Positions 1-6,367 of a DNA stretch of 10,708 nt are shown here, piece after piece. A model generated the notes under the pieces. The model searched no databases. It was given only the letters and a program-made list of their open reading frames with translations, and was not told the origin of the DNA. The stretch is from Halobacteriaceae archaeon Tc-Br11_E2g27 (GTDB lineage Archaea > Halobacteriota > Halobacteria > Halobacteriales > Haloarculaceae). The number at the start of each line of letters is the position of its first letter. The first letter of the stretch is position 1. The translations under genes and the position numbers were made by a program. Where the stretch lies: contig LKNH01000065.1 in assembly GCA_001564135.1 (NCBI GenBank), positions 1 to 10,708 of the forward strand, given 5' to 3'.

Positions 1-79
1 CGAGTCATACGAGGAGATTATCAACGAACTCATTAACATCTACGAGGCCGAGGAACTCGCGCTGTTCAAAGCGGAATGA
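1..79 (+). CDS. C-terminal end of a small haloarchaeal protein, possibly DUF7557-like (antitoxin-like)
   Basis: Only the last 25 codons are visible, read from base 2 and ending at TGA 77-79; the 5' part lies outside the window. The peptide contains SYEEIINELINIYEAEE and ends in LALFKAE. It resembles, from memory, the C-terminus of short haloarchaeal proteins annotated as DUF7557, which look like VapB-type antitoxins: a small DNA-binding N-terminus followed by a 'SYDEIINELI' helix. No partner toxin gene is visible downstream, since the next gene runs on the opposite strand. The reading frame and stop are seen directly. The family call is inferred from a short stretch and is tentative. Confidence 0.55.
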   Translation, partial: ESYEEIINELINIYEAEELALFKAE

Positions 80-256
80 GTCAACAGTTCGTTTTCCGTT
101 TATTGTAGGTATTGCGGTTGTTTTCGTGGTCACCCAACACCCGCTGGTGTATCCCGAAATGCAACTCCTAGTTTGTCTTTCGGTGGCGTTGACAACCCGT
201 CTGCGCCTCCATCTGGAACTCTCCGTAAAGAGTCACAATAGCTATCATCAGTGCTC

Positions 257-724
257 TCAACTGCTTTTATCATCGGATTGTTGTTCAGCATATGCCGCAC
301 AAACTTCTTCCCAGCGCCCCTGTTGTTCAAGAAAGTTCTGTAATTCAACAGCGTAAGCTTCAACGAGTGATACTGCAGCGGCCTCCCGCTCGTCGTCCGA
401 ACCACTCCCAGCATCACCACCCCCAAAGAGGCTTGCGACACGGCCAAGCAACCCACCTTTGTCCGCTTTATTGCTCCGTTGTGGCGGTCCACCCATGCCA
501 TCAGGAATGTTGTCCAGTTCGGGGATAATTTGTTGTACCTGCTCAGTGTTCGCCACAATTTCGGCCTCCTCAGGCGTTTCAGGAGTTGCTATCTCAAACT
601 GGACAGCCGTCATAATAAGCCCCCACTGCTGGTTGGAAAACTGTGAATCAATAACTTGTTGTTGGAACTGCTGGTCAACCTGCATCCGTGCTCCCGCAAT
701 CATATCGGTCCATTGGCCACTCAT
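257..724 (-). CDS. DUF5799-like haloarchaeal protein of unknown function
   Basis: 155 aa, acidic, with no signal peptide or membrane helix. The N-terminal half (about residues 1-75) carries the conserved-looking stretches QWTDMIAGARMQVD, FSNQQWGLIMTAV and ANTEQVQQIIPELDNI. A low-complexity Gly/Asp linker follows (about 85-112). A C-terminal helix (about 113-145) has the pattern VEAYAVELQNFLEQQGRWEEV. This matches my memory of the haloarchaeal DUF5799 family, for which I know no function. The start is the ATG at 722-724; the frame does not extend usefully upstream, and an AT-rich TATA-like element lies about 30 bp before it. The gene diverges from the histidine kinase at 913. About 180 bp of apparently empty DNA (80-256) lies beyond its 3' end. 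Confidence 0.75.
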   Translation of the reverse strand: MSGQWTDMIAGARMQVDQQFQQQVIDSQFSNQQWGLIMTAVQFEIATPETPEEAEIVANTEQVQQIIPELDNIPDGMGGPPQRSNKADKGGLLGRVASLFGGGDAGSGSDDEREAAAVSLVEAYAVELQNFLEQQGRWEEVCAAYAEQQSDDKSS

Positions 725-751
725 ATCTCCGCGTATGTTCCCAACCGGTAT

Positions 752-759
752 GATTTATT
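752..759 (-). promoter_or_regulatory. Candidate TATA box for the DUF5799-like gene
   Basis: On the minus strand this reads AATAAATC, 28-35 bp upstream of the start codon at 724. That spacing suits a leaderless or short-leader haloarchaeal transcript. It is a weak element by itself and is assigned mainly by position. Confidence 0.35.
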
Positions 760-779
760 CGGCCGACCGATAACAGTTG

Positions 780-809
780 ATAATCAGATATATTGCTCAT
801 ACTGATTAT
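780..809. promoter_or_regulatory. Inverted repeat, candidate operator of the histidine kinase gene
   Basis: ATAATCAG (780-787) and CTGATTAT (802-809) form a perfect 8-bp inverted repeat with a 14-bp spacer. The half-site centres are 22 bp apart, about two helical turns. A related copy, GATAACAG (769-776), lies 10 bp before the GATAATCAG copy (779-787), so the two share a helix face. The repeat ends 9 bp before a TATA-like element at 818, where archaeal activator or repressor sites are often found. Binding by a dimeric regulator is inferred; the symmetry is seen directly. Confidence 0.45.
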
Positions 810-817
810 TGCGACTC

Positions 818-824
818 TTTATAA
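818..824 (+). promoter_or_regulatory. Candidate TATA box for the histidine kinase gene
   Basis: TTTATAA lies in the 188-bp divergent region. Transcription would be expected to begin near 845-850, giving a leader of roughly 65 nt before the ATG at 913. No earlier in-frame start exists, because the frame is closed by TGA at 841-843. This kinase mRNA therefore appears to be leadered, unlike several other genes in the window. Confidence 0.45.
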
Positions 825-877
825 CTAGCACCCAACAATATGAGTAGCCCGAAGGAATCACTCGATAGGTTTCAAAC

Positions 878-894
878 TGGTTGGTCGGCAACCA
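878..894 (+). other. Small hairpin in the histidine kinase leader
   Basis: TGGTTG (878-883), loop GTCGG (884-888) and CAACCA (889-894) form a perfect 6-bp stem. It lies inside the predicted 5' leader and ends 18 nt before the ATG at 913. No Shine-Dalgarno sequence is evident between it and the start codon. It could affect initiation, or be a protein-binding site in DNA, or be chance. Confidence 0.35.
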
Positions 895-912
895 TCATTC
901 CCCGTTGCACCC

Positions 913-1905
913 ATGACCAACGACCGTCCCCAAACAACACTTCCCGCCCCGTGCGATTATCCTGACCCTGTGGTCCAGTATTCACTCACTGAGAGCGGCG
1001 CCGTTATTGAGGCGGTCAATGACCCATTTCGTGCAGTCTTTGGTTCGCCGGAATCGACGGACTCACTCGAGACGATATTAGATATAACATCACCTGCCGA
1101 CAGTGAAGCACTCAAAACAGGTGGAACTATCTCCGTCACGATAGACGAAACGCGTCAGTCTGAACCAGATGCTACTGTGAAGCAGTATCATGGACGGGTC
1201 GTCTCTCCGGGGAAACAGGCCGGGTATATTTTGTTCGTTGCTGGCGGACACGACATCGGGGTCGACCGCGTTGCGAGCGTCATCAGCCACGACCTACGCA
1301 ATCCTCTAGATGTCGCCAAAGCACACCTGGAAGCTGTCGAGGACATCACGAGATGCGAGAATATCGCTCCTGAGAGCCGTCTCCCGGAGCATCTCGCCCA
1401 TATTGAGCACTCCCACGGACGGATGGAACGAATTATCGAAGACGTCCTGACGCTCGCACGGGGTGATGCTGTTATCACACCCGATACAACAGTTGACCTA
1501 AAAGCAGTTGCAGAACGTGCCTGGGAAACAGTCGATACGGGCTCTGCAACGCTTTCAGTCGATAACTCATTACAGACTGTTACGGGTGACCCTGACCGTC
1601 TGGGTCGACTGTTTGAAAATTTGTTTCGCAATGCCATCGAACACGGAACACCGCATTCGGGTACGGTGGCAGTTCGCGTTAGAACGATATCCGACGGGTT
1701 TTTTGTCGAGGATAACGGCCCCGGTATCCCACCGGATCGGCGCGACCAAATTTTCCACCCTGGCCACAGTAATCGGATACAGGGAACAGGACTTGGTCTT
1801 GCCATTGTCAGGCGAATCGCGGAACACCATGGCTGGTCTGTCGCCGCAGAAGACGGAGATTCTGGTGGGGCCCGTATTGCATTTCATGGTGTCACCGGTG
1901 AGTAA
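913..1905 (+). CDS. Soluble PAS-type sensor histidine kinase
   Basis: 330 aa, with no membrane helix, so probably a cytoplasmic sensor. Residues about 14-110 look like a divergent PAS-type sensory domain. The kinase core has the usual boxes. The H-box is SHDLRNPL, with His126 the predicted autophosphorylation site. The N-box is ENLFRNAIEH (Asn240), G1 is EDNGPGIP (Asp267), the F-box is IFHPGH, and G2 is GTGLGLAIV (291-299). All catalytic motifs are intact, so it should autophosphorylate from ATP. The ATG at 913 is the only start that includes the whole PAS region. The next gene, 39 bp downstream, encodes a Bat-type regulator rather than a receiver protein, and no receiver domain occurs in the window. 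The phosphotransfer partner must therefore lie elsewhere, unless signalling is unconventional. The signal sensed is unknown. Confidence 0.9.
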   Translation: MTNDRPQTTLPAPCDYPDPVVQYSLTESGAVIEAVNDPFRAVFGSPESTDSLETILDITSPADSEALKTGGTISVTIDETRQSEPDATVKQYHGRVVSPGKQAGYILFVAGGHDIGVDRVASVISHDLRNPLDVAKAHLEAVEDITRCENIAPESRLPEHLAHIEHSHGRMERIIEDVLTLARGDAVITPDTTVDLKAVAERAWETVDTGSATLSVDNSLQTVTGDPDRLGRLFENLFRNAIEHGTPHSGTVAVRVRTISDGFFVEDNGPGIPPDRRDQIFHPGHSNRIQGTGLGLAIVRRIAEHHGWSVAAEDGDSGGARIAFHGVTGE

Positions 1906-1915
1906 TACCGAGTCA

Positions 1916-1922
1916 ATTATTG
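1916..1922 (+). promoter_or_regulatory. Candidate TATA box for the Bat-type regulator
   Basis: AATTATT lies in the 39-bp gap after the kinase stop codon, about 26 bp upstream of the ATG at 1945. This suits a leaderless transcript, so the regulator may have its own promoter as well as read-through from the kinase gene. Weak, positional evidence only. Confidence 0.3.
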
Positions 1923-1944
1923 TGCCTGATTACGGGACTTCTGT

Positions 1945-3486
1945 ATGGACGAGCGACTGGAACGTGCACCCGTCGGGTTGGTGACCGCAACAGAGACTGG
2001 AACAGTTTTGGTCGCCAACAAACGTGCACATGAGTTGCTCTCGCTCGATGCTGAGACAGTCGCAGGCGAACCCTCGCTGAGCGAACTGTTCCCGGCATCC
2101 GTCGAGGATACCGTTCCTCGTCTGTTTGAGACGGGAACGTTTGAGCAACAGGAGTTTGAGGAGTACTATCCCGAACTTGACCGATGGTTATCGGTGACTG
2201 TCCTTCCGACTGGCGACGAGGTGACCCTCTATTTTCGAGATTGCTCGGACCATTATCAGGGCCGCCGTGCCATCGGAGAACTTCGTGGTGAGTTGGACCG
2301 TCTCACGAACATCAACGCCCTTATTTCCGATGTATTGGGTGAGCTTATCGCCGCTTCAACCCGGGAAGAGATAGCCGCCACTATCTGCGAACGACTTGGT
2401 GACACTGAGCTCTATGCGTTTGCGCTGATGGCTGAACGGGAACTCAGTGGCGATACGATGACAATTCGGGCCGCTTCCGGTTCGACAGGCCGAACGCTCG
2501 ACGCCATCGAGAACACGTTTGATGGGGATGCAGTTGGTCCCGAACAGCGAGCGGTCGAATCCGGAGAACCACAACTCGTGCAACCAGTTGGTGAGGAAAT
2601 GGCTGTGCCTGAACCGGTTCGGCGAGCGGCATTTGCTGACGGCATTCAATCGATGCTTGCCGTACCACTGACGTATGGGTCAAGCGTCTACGGGGTCGTG
2701 AGCATCTATGCAACGGACCAGGATGCATTTTCGGAGCGAGAACGAACTAACTTCGAGACAGTCGGGGAAATGGCTGGATTTGCGATCAATGCTGCACGCC
2801 ACCGGAGTCTGTTGCTGTCGGATACCGTTGCTGAACTCACTCTGGAGATACACGATGAGCAAGACCCATTTGTTCACTCGACAGCGACGGAAGATGGACG
2901 GTTCTCTGTAGAGGGAGTTGTTCCACAGCATGACGAACCCCTCCTTTGTTACCTGAACGTGAAAGGTGGCAGTGTCGAAGCGCTCGCCAACACGCTGATG
3001 TCACATGAACGTGTTGAGGGGTGTCGCGTGCTCGGGACTCACGAAGATGGGGGTTCGTTAGAAGTGTCGCTCGCGTCAACGACAGTCATCGACCGACTCA
3101 CTGAACTCGGGGCAACCATCCAATCAGGCTCGTATGTTGAGGGGACCGGTGAACTAGTGGTTGACCTTCCGCCTGCGGAAGATGTTCGGCGCGTTGCAGA
3201 GCACATTACCAGCGAATTCGACAGTTCGGTTCGTGCAAAACGGGAGAAAGAACGTGTTTCACAATCCCCAGAAGAATTTCGTGATGAACTTGGCGATGCA
3301 CTAACGGAACGACAGGAAAACGCACTCAGGACGGCGTTCTTTGCTGACTATTTCGAATCGCCTCGCGGTAGTTCGGCAGAAGAGGTTGCAAACGCACTCG
3401 GAATTACCGGGCCAACCCTCCTCTATCACCTCAGAGCGGGACAGAAGAAGTTACTCGCCCAGTATTTCGACGCGACCGACTCGTGA
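1945..3486 (+). CDS. Bat-type transcriptional regulator (PAS-GAF-BAT-HTH)
   Basis: 513 aa, cytoplasmic, acidic. Domains in order: a PAS-like region (about 1-105; ERAPVGLVTATETGTVLVAN is a typical PAS opening), a helical linker (105-130), a GAF domain (about 135-290; the stretch SMLAVPLTYGSSVYGVVSIY is characteristic), a bacterio-opsin-activator-type domain (about 292-430), and a C-terminal HTH_10-type helix-turn-helix (about 453-505). The recognition-helix region includes SSAEEVANALGITGPTLLYHLRAGQKKLL. Proteins of this architecture are the haloarchaeal Bat family; Bat itself activates the bop (bacterio-opsin) gene in response to oxygen and light. No bop or carotenoid gene is nearby, so the target genes are unknown and a bat symbol is not justified. 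It follows the histidine kinase directly. It has no receiver domain, so the kinase is not expected to phosphorylate it by the standard Asp route. Confidence 0.9.
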   Translation: MDERLERAPVGLVTATETGTVLVANKRAHELLSLDAETVAGEPSLSELFPASVEDTVPRLFETGTFEQQEFEEYYPELDRWLSVTVLPTGDEVTLYFRDCSDHYQGRRAIGELRGELDRLTNINALISDVLGELIAASTREEIAATICERLGDTELYAFALMAERELSGDTMTIRAASGSTGRTLDAIENTFDGDAVGPEQRAVESGEPQLVQPVGEEMAVPEPVRRAAFADGIQSMLAVPLTYGSSVYGVVSIYATDQDAFSERERTNFETVGEMAGFAINAARHRSLLLSDTVAELTLEIHDEQDPFVHSTATEDGRFSVEGVVPQHDEPLLCYLNVKGGSVEALANTLMSHERVEGCRVLGTHEDGGSLEVSLASTTVIDRLTELGATIQSGSYVEGTGELVVDLPPAEDVRRVAEHITSEFDSSVRAKREKERVSQSPEEFRDELGDALTERQENALRTAFFADYFESPRGSSAEEVANALGITGPTLLYHLRAGQKKLLAQYFDATDS

Positions 3487-3500
3487 CAGCCATCTTTGAC

Positions 3501-4322
3501 TTATCTTTCGTCTTCGCGTGTTCTGTCCGGTTTTGAGCTCTTGTCGGATGAACTGCCAGGATGAGAGCCATCCGCCCACTGGACGCCTCGGCGAAACAGG
3601 CCGTGAAGCGTGCTGGTTTCACGGGGAGTCGGGTGTGCGCGGCCAAGCAACCGTCGGAACATCCGCGTTGCCTTCTCGCGTTTTGGTTCGGGATGTCCGA
3701 CTGCAGCGACATACTCAGCAAACTGGTCGTGTAATCGTTCGACTTCCGGTTTCGGAGCTCTCCGATGAAGTTCATCGGGGTGTTGTGTCGATGCAAGGGA
3801 TAATCCACGGAGTTCATAAAGTGTAATTGTCGCCGCCTGGCCGAGATTTAGCGATGGGTAGGCTTCACTTGCCGGAATTGAACAGAGCGCATCAAGTTGA
3901 GCGAGTTCATCGTTTGTGAGGCCAACCCGTTCCCGACCGAACACGAGCGCTATCGGCTTGGTAACGCCGGATAGATGCTCCGTGAGTTCCTGGACTTCCA
4001 TTGCAGGATAGCGAACATGGTTTGTCGGGTCCTCATTAGGGACTGCGGTACAGGCCACGGTATAATATGACTCTGCCAGTTCATCGAAGCTTAACTCGGT
4101 TGCATTTGGTAGAATATCTGCTCTGGCTTGCCCGGCAAATCCGTAGGCTTCCCCGTCGGGGTCGAGTTCGGGTGGGTCAACCAGCAACAATTCGGAAAGG
4201 CCGAAGTTTTTCATCGCACGAGCAATCGTCCCAACGTTTCCGGGAGTCTCCGCATCCACGACGGCAACAGCTATCTGCGGGACTGGCTGAGTATTGTCGC
4301 CCTGTGGCTGCCGGTCGGTCAT
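3501..4322 (-). CDS. trmJ: TrmJ-type tRNA/rRNA 2'-O-methyltransferase (SPOUT, TrmH family)
   Basis: 273 aa from the chosen start. The SPOUT (knotted) fold motifs are clear: motif 1 NVGTIARAMKNFG (29-41), motif 2 LVFGRERVGL (126-135) and motif 3 IPASEAYPSLNLGQAA (149-164), which form the SAM-binding knot. The family transfers methyl from SAM to a ribose 2'-OH. Archaeal TrmJ acts on C32 of the tRNA anticodon loop, and that is the likely substrate here by family. A C-terminal extension (about 180-273) is helical and ends in a charged tail. The frame runs upstream to 4445, but those residues are Cys- and Leu-rich and non-conserved in character. The paired ATGs at 4325 and 4322 sit about 26 bp from a TATA-like element, so I start at 4322. 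The gene converges on the Bat-type regulator with a 14-bp gap. Confidence 0.87.
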   Translation of the reverse strand: MTDRQPQGDNTQPVPQIAVAVVDAETPGNVGTIARAMKNFGLSELLLVDPPELDPDGEAYGFAGQARADILPNATELSFDELAESYYTVACTAVPNEDPTNHVRYPAMEVQELTEHLSGVTKPIALVFGRERVGLTNDELAQLDALCSIPASEAYPSLNLGQAATITLYELRGLSLASTQHPDELHRRAPKPEVERLHDQFAEYVAAVGHPEPKREKATRMFRRLLGRAHPTPRETSTLHGLFRRGVQWADGSHPGSSSDKSSKPDRTREDER

Positions 4323-4344
4323 CATCTGGCATAGGACGGAGCAT

Positions 4345-4352
4345 CCTAAAAG
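4345..4352 (-). promoter_or_regulatory. Candidate TATA box for trmJ
   Basis: On the minus strand this reads CTTTTAGG, centred about 26 bp before the ATG pair at 4322/4325. The position supports a leaderless transcript and the shorter protein start. Moderate positional evidence. Confidence 0.35.
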
Positions 4353-4425
4353 CCGCGCGGAATGGTACCAGCAAAATATTATCACCAATAGAATTTTGTT
4401 CCAACTACAATCGGACGACGACTGA

Positions 4426-4430
4426 TTTAA
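4426..4430 (+). promoter_or_regulatory. Candidate TATA box for the folP-mptE operon
   Basis: TTTAA within GATTTAACAG is centred about 27 bp upstream of the folP ATG at 4455, which suits a leaderless mRNA. It is the divergent counterpart of the trmJ promoter in the same 132-bp region. Confidence 0.45.
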
Positions 4431-4454
4431 CAGGCTTGGAGCCAACTAAGGAAC

Positions 4455-5606
4455 ATGCGAACAGTCGACGCTGCTGGTTTGAAGATTGGAGATGAGTATC
4501 CGCCGCGAATTATGGGCGTTCTGAACGTCAGCCAGAAGTCCCCATACAAACCCTCCGTGTTCAACAGCGCTGACGAGGCGGCGGCCTACGTCGATGAAGA
4601 GCTTATCGGCCAGGGCGCAGATATCGTTGACATCGGCCTTGAGTCAGCTAACAAACGGTTTGAGGTGCTTTCCGCTGAGGAAGAACTGGACCGACTCGAT
4701 ACGGCGCTTGAAACCATCGAGAGTGTCAGCGGAGATGCAATCTACTCAATCGAAACACGGTATCACGAGGTTGCTGACAAAGCGCTCGCAGAAGGGTTCG
4801 ATATGGTCAACGATATCTGTGGCTTTGCGGACCCAAAGATGCCGGAGGTGTGTGCCGATTATGACGTTGCGGTTGGAAAGATGGCCAGTCCGCCTGACCT
4901 CGAACGGCCGGGTGCAATCGAATCAGTTGATGACATCTATGACGCCCTGTTTCAGAATGGTCTTACCGAAAAGACGCTTATTGACCCGGCGTTTGGTGGC
5001 TGGAGCGAGGACAAAACGCTGGCTGATGACCGCGAAACCTTTGACAGACTTCGTGAGTTCCGTGCGATTGGACAGCCAATTCTCGTTTCTATCAATCGAA
5101 AGAATTTCCTGCGCGATGTGGCCGCCAGAGAGACAGAGGAAGCGCTTCCCGTCTCGCTTGCGGCGACGTCCATGGCAGTAGAACGCGGAGCACATATCAT
5201 CCGAACTCACGATGTGTCAGAGACACAGGATGCGGCTCTGATTGGGGAGGAGTTTACCCGCGAACGAGCAGCCATTACGGGCCCGGATGAGTCCATCAGC
5301 GTTGAGGCACTGGACATTACGACGCTAACTGAAGCGGCCCGTCATGTTGACCGACTCGGTGATTCGACCGCTGAGACTGGGTGGGCTGTCTCTCGGCTGT
5401 ATGAACTGCGGGGTCTTTCTCAGAATGAACGGAAACAGCTCAACGACCGAATTGCTGGCGAACCGCTCACAGTTGCCGTTGATGATGCAACCGGCACGGT
5501 ATTGCTCGGCGGACCGGTGGCGGCGATAGACAACCTGACAGAGCAGCTAGCGCCTCCGCTGGCAGATGTACTGACAGCCGCTGTGGAGCACGAGCGGAGG
5601 GTCTGA
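4455..5606 (+). CDS. folP: Dihydropteroate synthase-type enzyme with C-terminal extension
   Basis: 383 aa. Residues about 15-270 form a pterin-binding TIM barrel with DHPS-like landmarks in order: MGVLNVSQKSPYKPSVF (20-36), where bacterial DHPS has MGILNVTPDSF; DIGLESAN (59-66); VNDICGF (118-124); IDPAFGGW (176-183); VSINRKNFL (211-219), equivalent to the SRK-type substrate-binding loop; and RTHDV (250-254). The reaction expected from the family is condensation of 6-hydroxymethyl-dihydropterin diphosphate with p-aminobenzoate to dihydropteroate, on the way to folate. About 110 residues beyond the barrel (about 272-383) have no match I recognise in bacterial FolP. The gene is followed after 2 bp by mptE, which makes the pterin diphosphate substrate, and this strongly supports the pathway role. 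The signature loops are diverged, so a DHPS-like rather than strict FolP activity remains possible. Confidence 0.85.
   Translation: MRTVDAAGLKIGDEYPPRIMGVLNVSQKSPYKPSVFNSADEAAAYVDEELIGQGADIVDIGLESANKRFEVLSAEEELDRLDTALETIESVSGDAIYSIETRYHEVADKALAEGFDMVNDICGFADPKMPEVCADYDVAVGKMASPPDLERPGAIESVDDIYDALFQNGLTEKTLIDPAFGGWSEDKTLADDRETFDRLREFRAIGQPILVSINRKNFLRDVAARETEEALPVSLAATSMAVERGAHIIRTHDVSETQDAALIGEEFTRERAAITGPDESISVEALDITTLTEAARHVDRLGDSTAETGWAVSRLYELRGLSQNERKQLNDRIAGEPLTVAVDDATGTVLLGGPVAAIDNLTEQLAPPLADVLTAAVEHERRV
5596..5601 (+). promoter_or_regulatory. Shine-Dalgarno sequence of mptE
   Basis: GGAGGG lies inside the last codons of folP, 7 nt before the mptE ATG at 5609. It is a good anti-SD match at sensible spacing. 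It supports translation of mptE as the second cistron of one mRNA and fixes its start. Confidence 0.7.
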
Positions 5607-5608
5607 GA

Positions 5609-6307
5609 ATGAAATTCAGCGACTGGGAACCGATATACGAACAGATTCTTGGGGAGTTCGGCTATCCTCGGAGCGGTGACGAACGTGCACGGGATATCCT
5701 TGCTGAACTGGTCGAGGGGCAGCAATTCGATGTTGATGGGTGGTCACTGGCTGGTGACCGCGTTGCAATCGCTGGGGGTGCTCCGTCGCTTGCAACGGCA
5801 GAAGAACTATCGGTGGCTCGTAACGCTGACGCAGTGATTGCCGCATCGACAGCCGTGGATGTCCTTTTCGAGGCGGGCATAGCAGTCGATTGCATGGTGA
5901 CGGATATCGACAAGAATCCGGAGACTGCACGGCAACTCACGGAACGTGGGGTTCCTGTTGCAGTCCATGCTCACGGGGACAATATTGACCTCCTGCATGA
6001 GTACCTTCCAACGTACGAACACAGTGCAGTTATCCCGACAACACAGGCTGCTCCGACGGATATGGTCCAAAATTTGGGCGGGTTTACTGACGGCGACAGG
6101 GCAGCATATCTGGCAGACTACTGTGGTGCAGATGAGCTTGTCTTTCCCGGATGGGAATTTACAGACCCGGCTGTTGAACCGGAGAAACGGAAGAAACTCC
6201 GTTGGGCCGCTCGACTGCTTCTGGAACTCGAACGTCAGCGCGAGGAGACATTTGCTGTCCTTGATGACATTCGAACTGAGATATCGTACCCTATTGTGCG
6301 GGAGTGA
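5609..6307 (+). CDS. mptE: 6-hydroxymethyl-7,8-dihydropterin pyrophosphokinase, archaeal MptE type
   Basis: 232 aa, COG1634/DUF115-like Rossmann-type protein. Landmarks seen: FGYPRSGDERARDIL near residues 17-31, the phosphate-loop-like AGGAPSL (55-61), VTDIDKN (97-103), HAHGDN (120-125), GGFTDGDRAAYLA (157-169), FPGWEF (179-184) and KKLRWAARLLL (195-205). The His and Asp residues in the middle motifs are likely Mg-ATP and pterin ligands. MptE is the archaeal replacement for bacterial FolK: it transfers diphosphate from ATP to 6-hydroxymethyl-dihydropterin. Its product is the substrate of the FolP-like enzyme encoded 2 bp upstream, and the pair is translationally linked by an SD inside folP. 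The length is normal for the family and the start is fixed by the SD. Confidence in family and pathway is high. Confidence 0.9.
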   Translation: MKFSDWEPIYEQILGEFGYPRSGDERARDILAELVEGQQFDVDGWSLAGDRVAIAGGAPSLATAEELSVARNADAVIAASTAVDVLFEAGIAVDCMVTDIDKNPETARQLTERGVPVAVHAHGDNIDLLHEYLPTYEHSAVIPTTQAAPTDMVQNLGGFTDGDRAAYLADYCGADELVFPGWEFTDPAVEPEKRKKLRWAARLLLELERQREETFAVLDDIRTEISYPIVRE

Positions 6308-6336
6308 CAGTAAACTATCACATCCGTCCATCAAAG

Positions 6337-6343
6337 TTTATTG
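6337..6343 (+). promoter_or_regulatory. Candidate TATA box for the rhomboid gene
   Basis: TTTATTG in the gap after mptE is centred about 28 bp before the GTG at 6368. This predicts a leaderless transcript beginning at that GTG. It argues against a TTG start at 6341, which would lie inside the TATA element itself. Confidence 0.5.
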
Positions 6344-6367
6344 GCACCAGGCCCCCGATTACTGGTA

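Noticed and set aside
80..256. 177-bp stretch between the first partial gene and the DUF5799-like gene
   Set aside because: The frames crossing it have no acidic or family-like character. I saw no tRNA, repeat or convincing terminator beyond a few T-rich tracts.
130..558. 142-codon minus-strand frame overlapping the DUF5799-like gene
   Set aside because: It overlaps a gene with recognisable family stretches in another frame. Its own product is rich in Arg/Lys, has no family likeness and is not acidic as expected for a halophile.
840..962. Short frame starting at ATG 840 in the histidine kinase leader (possible upstream ORF)
   Set aside because: The predicted transcription start falls at or after this ATG. 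The frame has no conserved character, and it runs into the kinase gene out of frame.
1188..1805. 205-codon frame antisense to the histidine kinase
   Set aside because: The product is Arg- and Ser-rich with no domain, and the sense strand carries all kinase motifs. It is a compositional shadow.
4323..4445. Forty-one-residue N-terminal extension of the TrmJ-type protein
   Set aside because: The extension is Cys-, Leu- and Trp-containing and not acidic. It crosses the predicted trmJ TATA box, and the divergent folP TATA box lies just beyond its end, so it is not likely to be translated.
5807..6334. 175-codon frame antisense to mptE
   Set aside because: It is Cys-rich, basic and without any family features, whereas the sense strand encodes a clear MptE.
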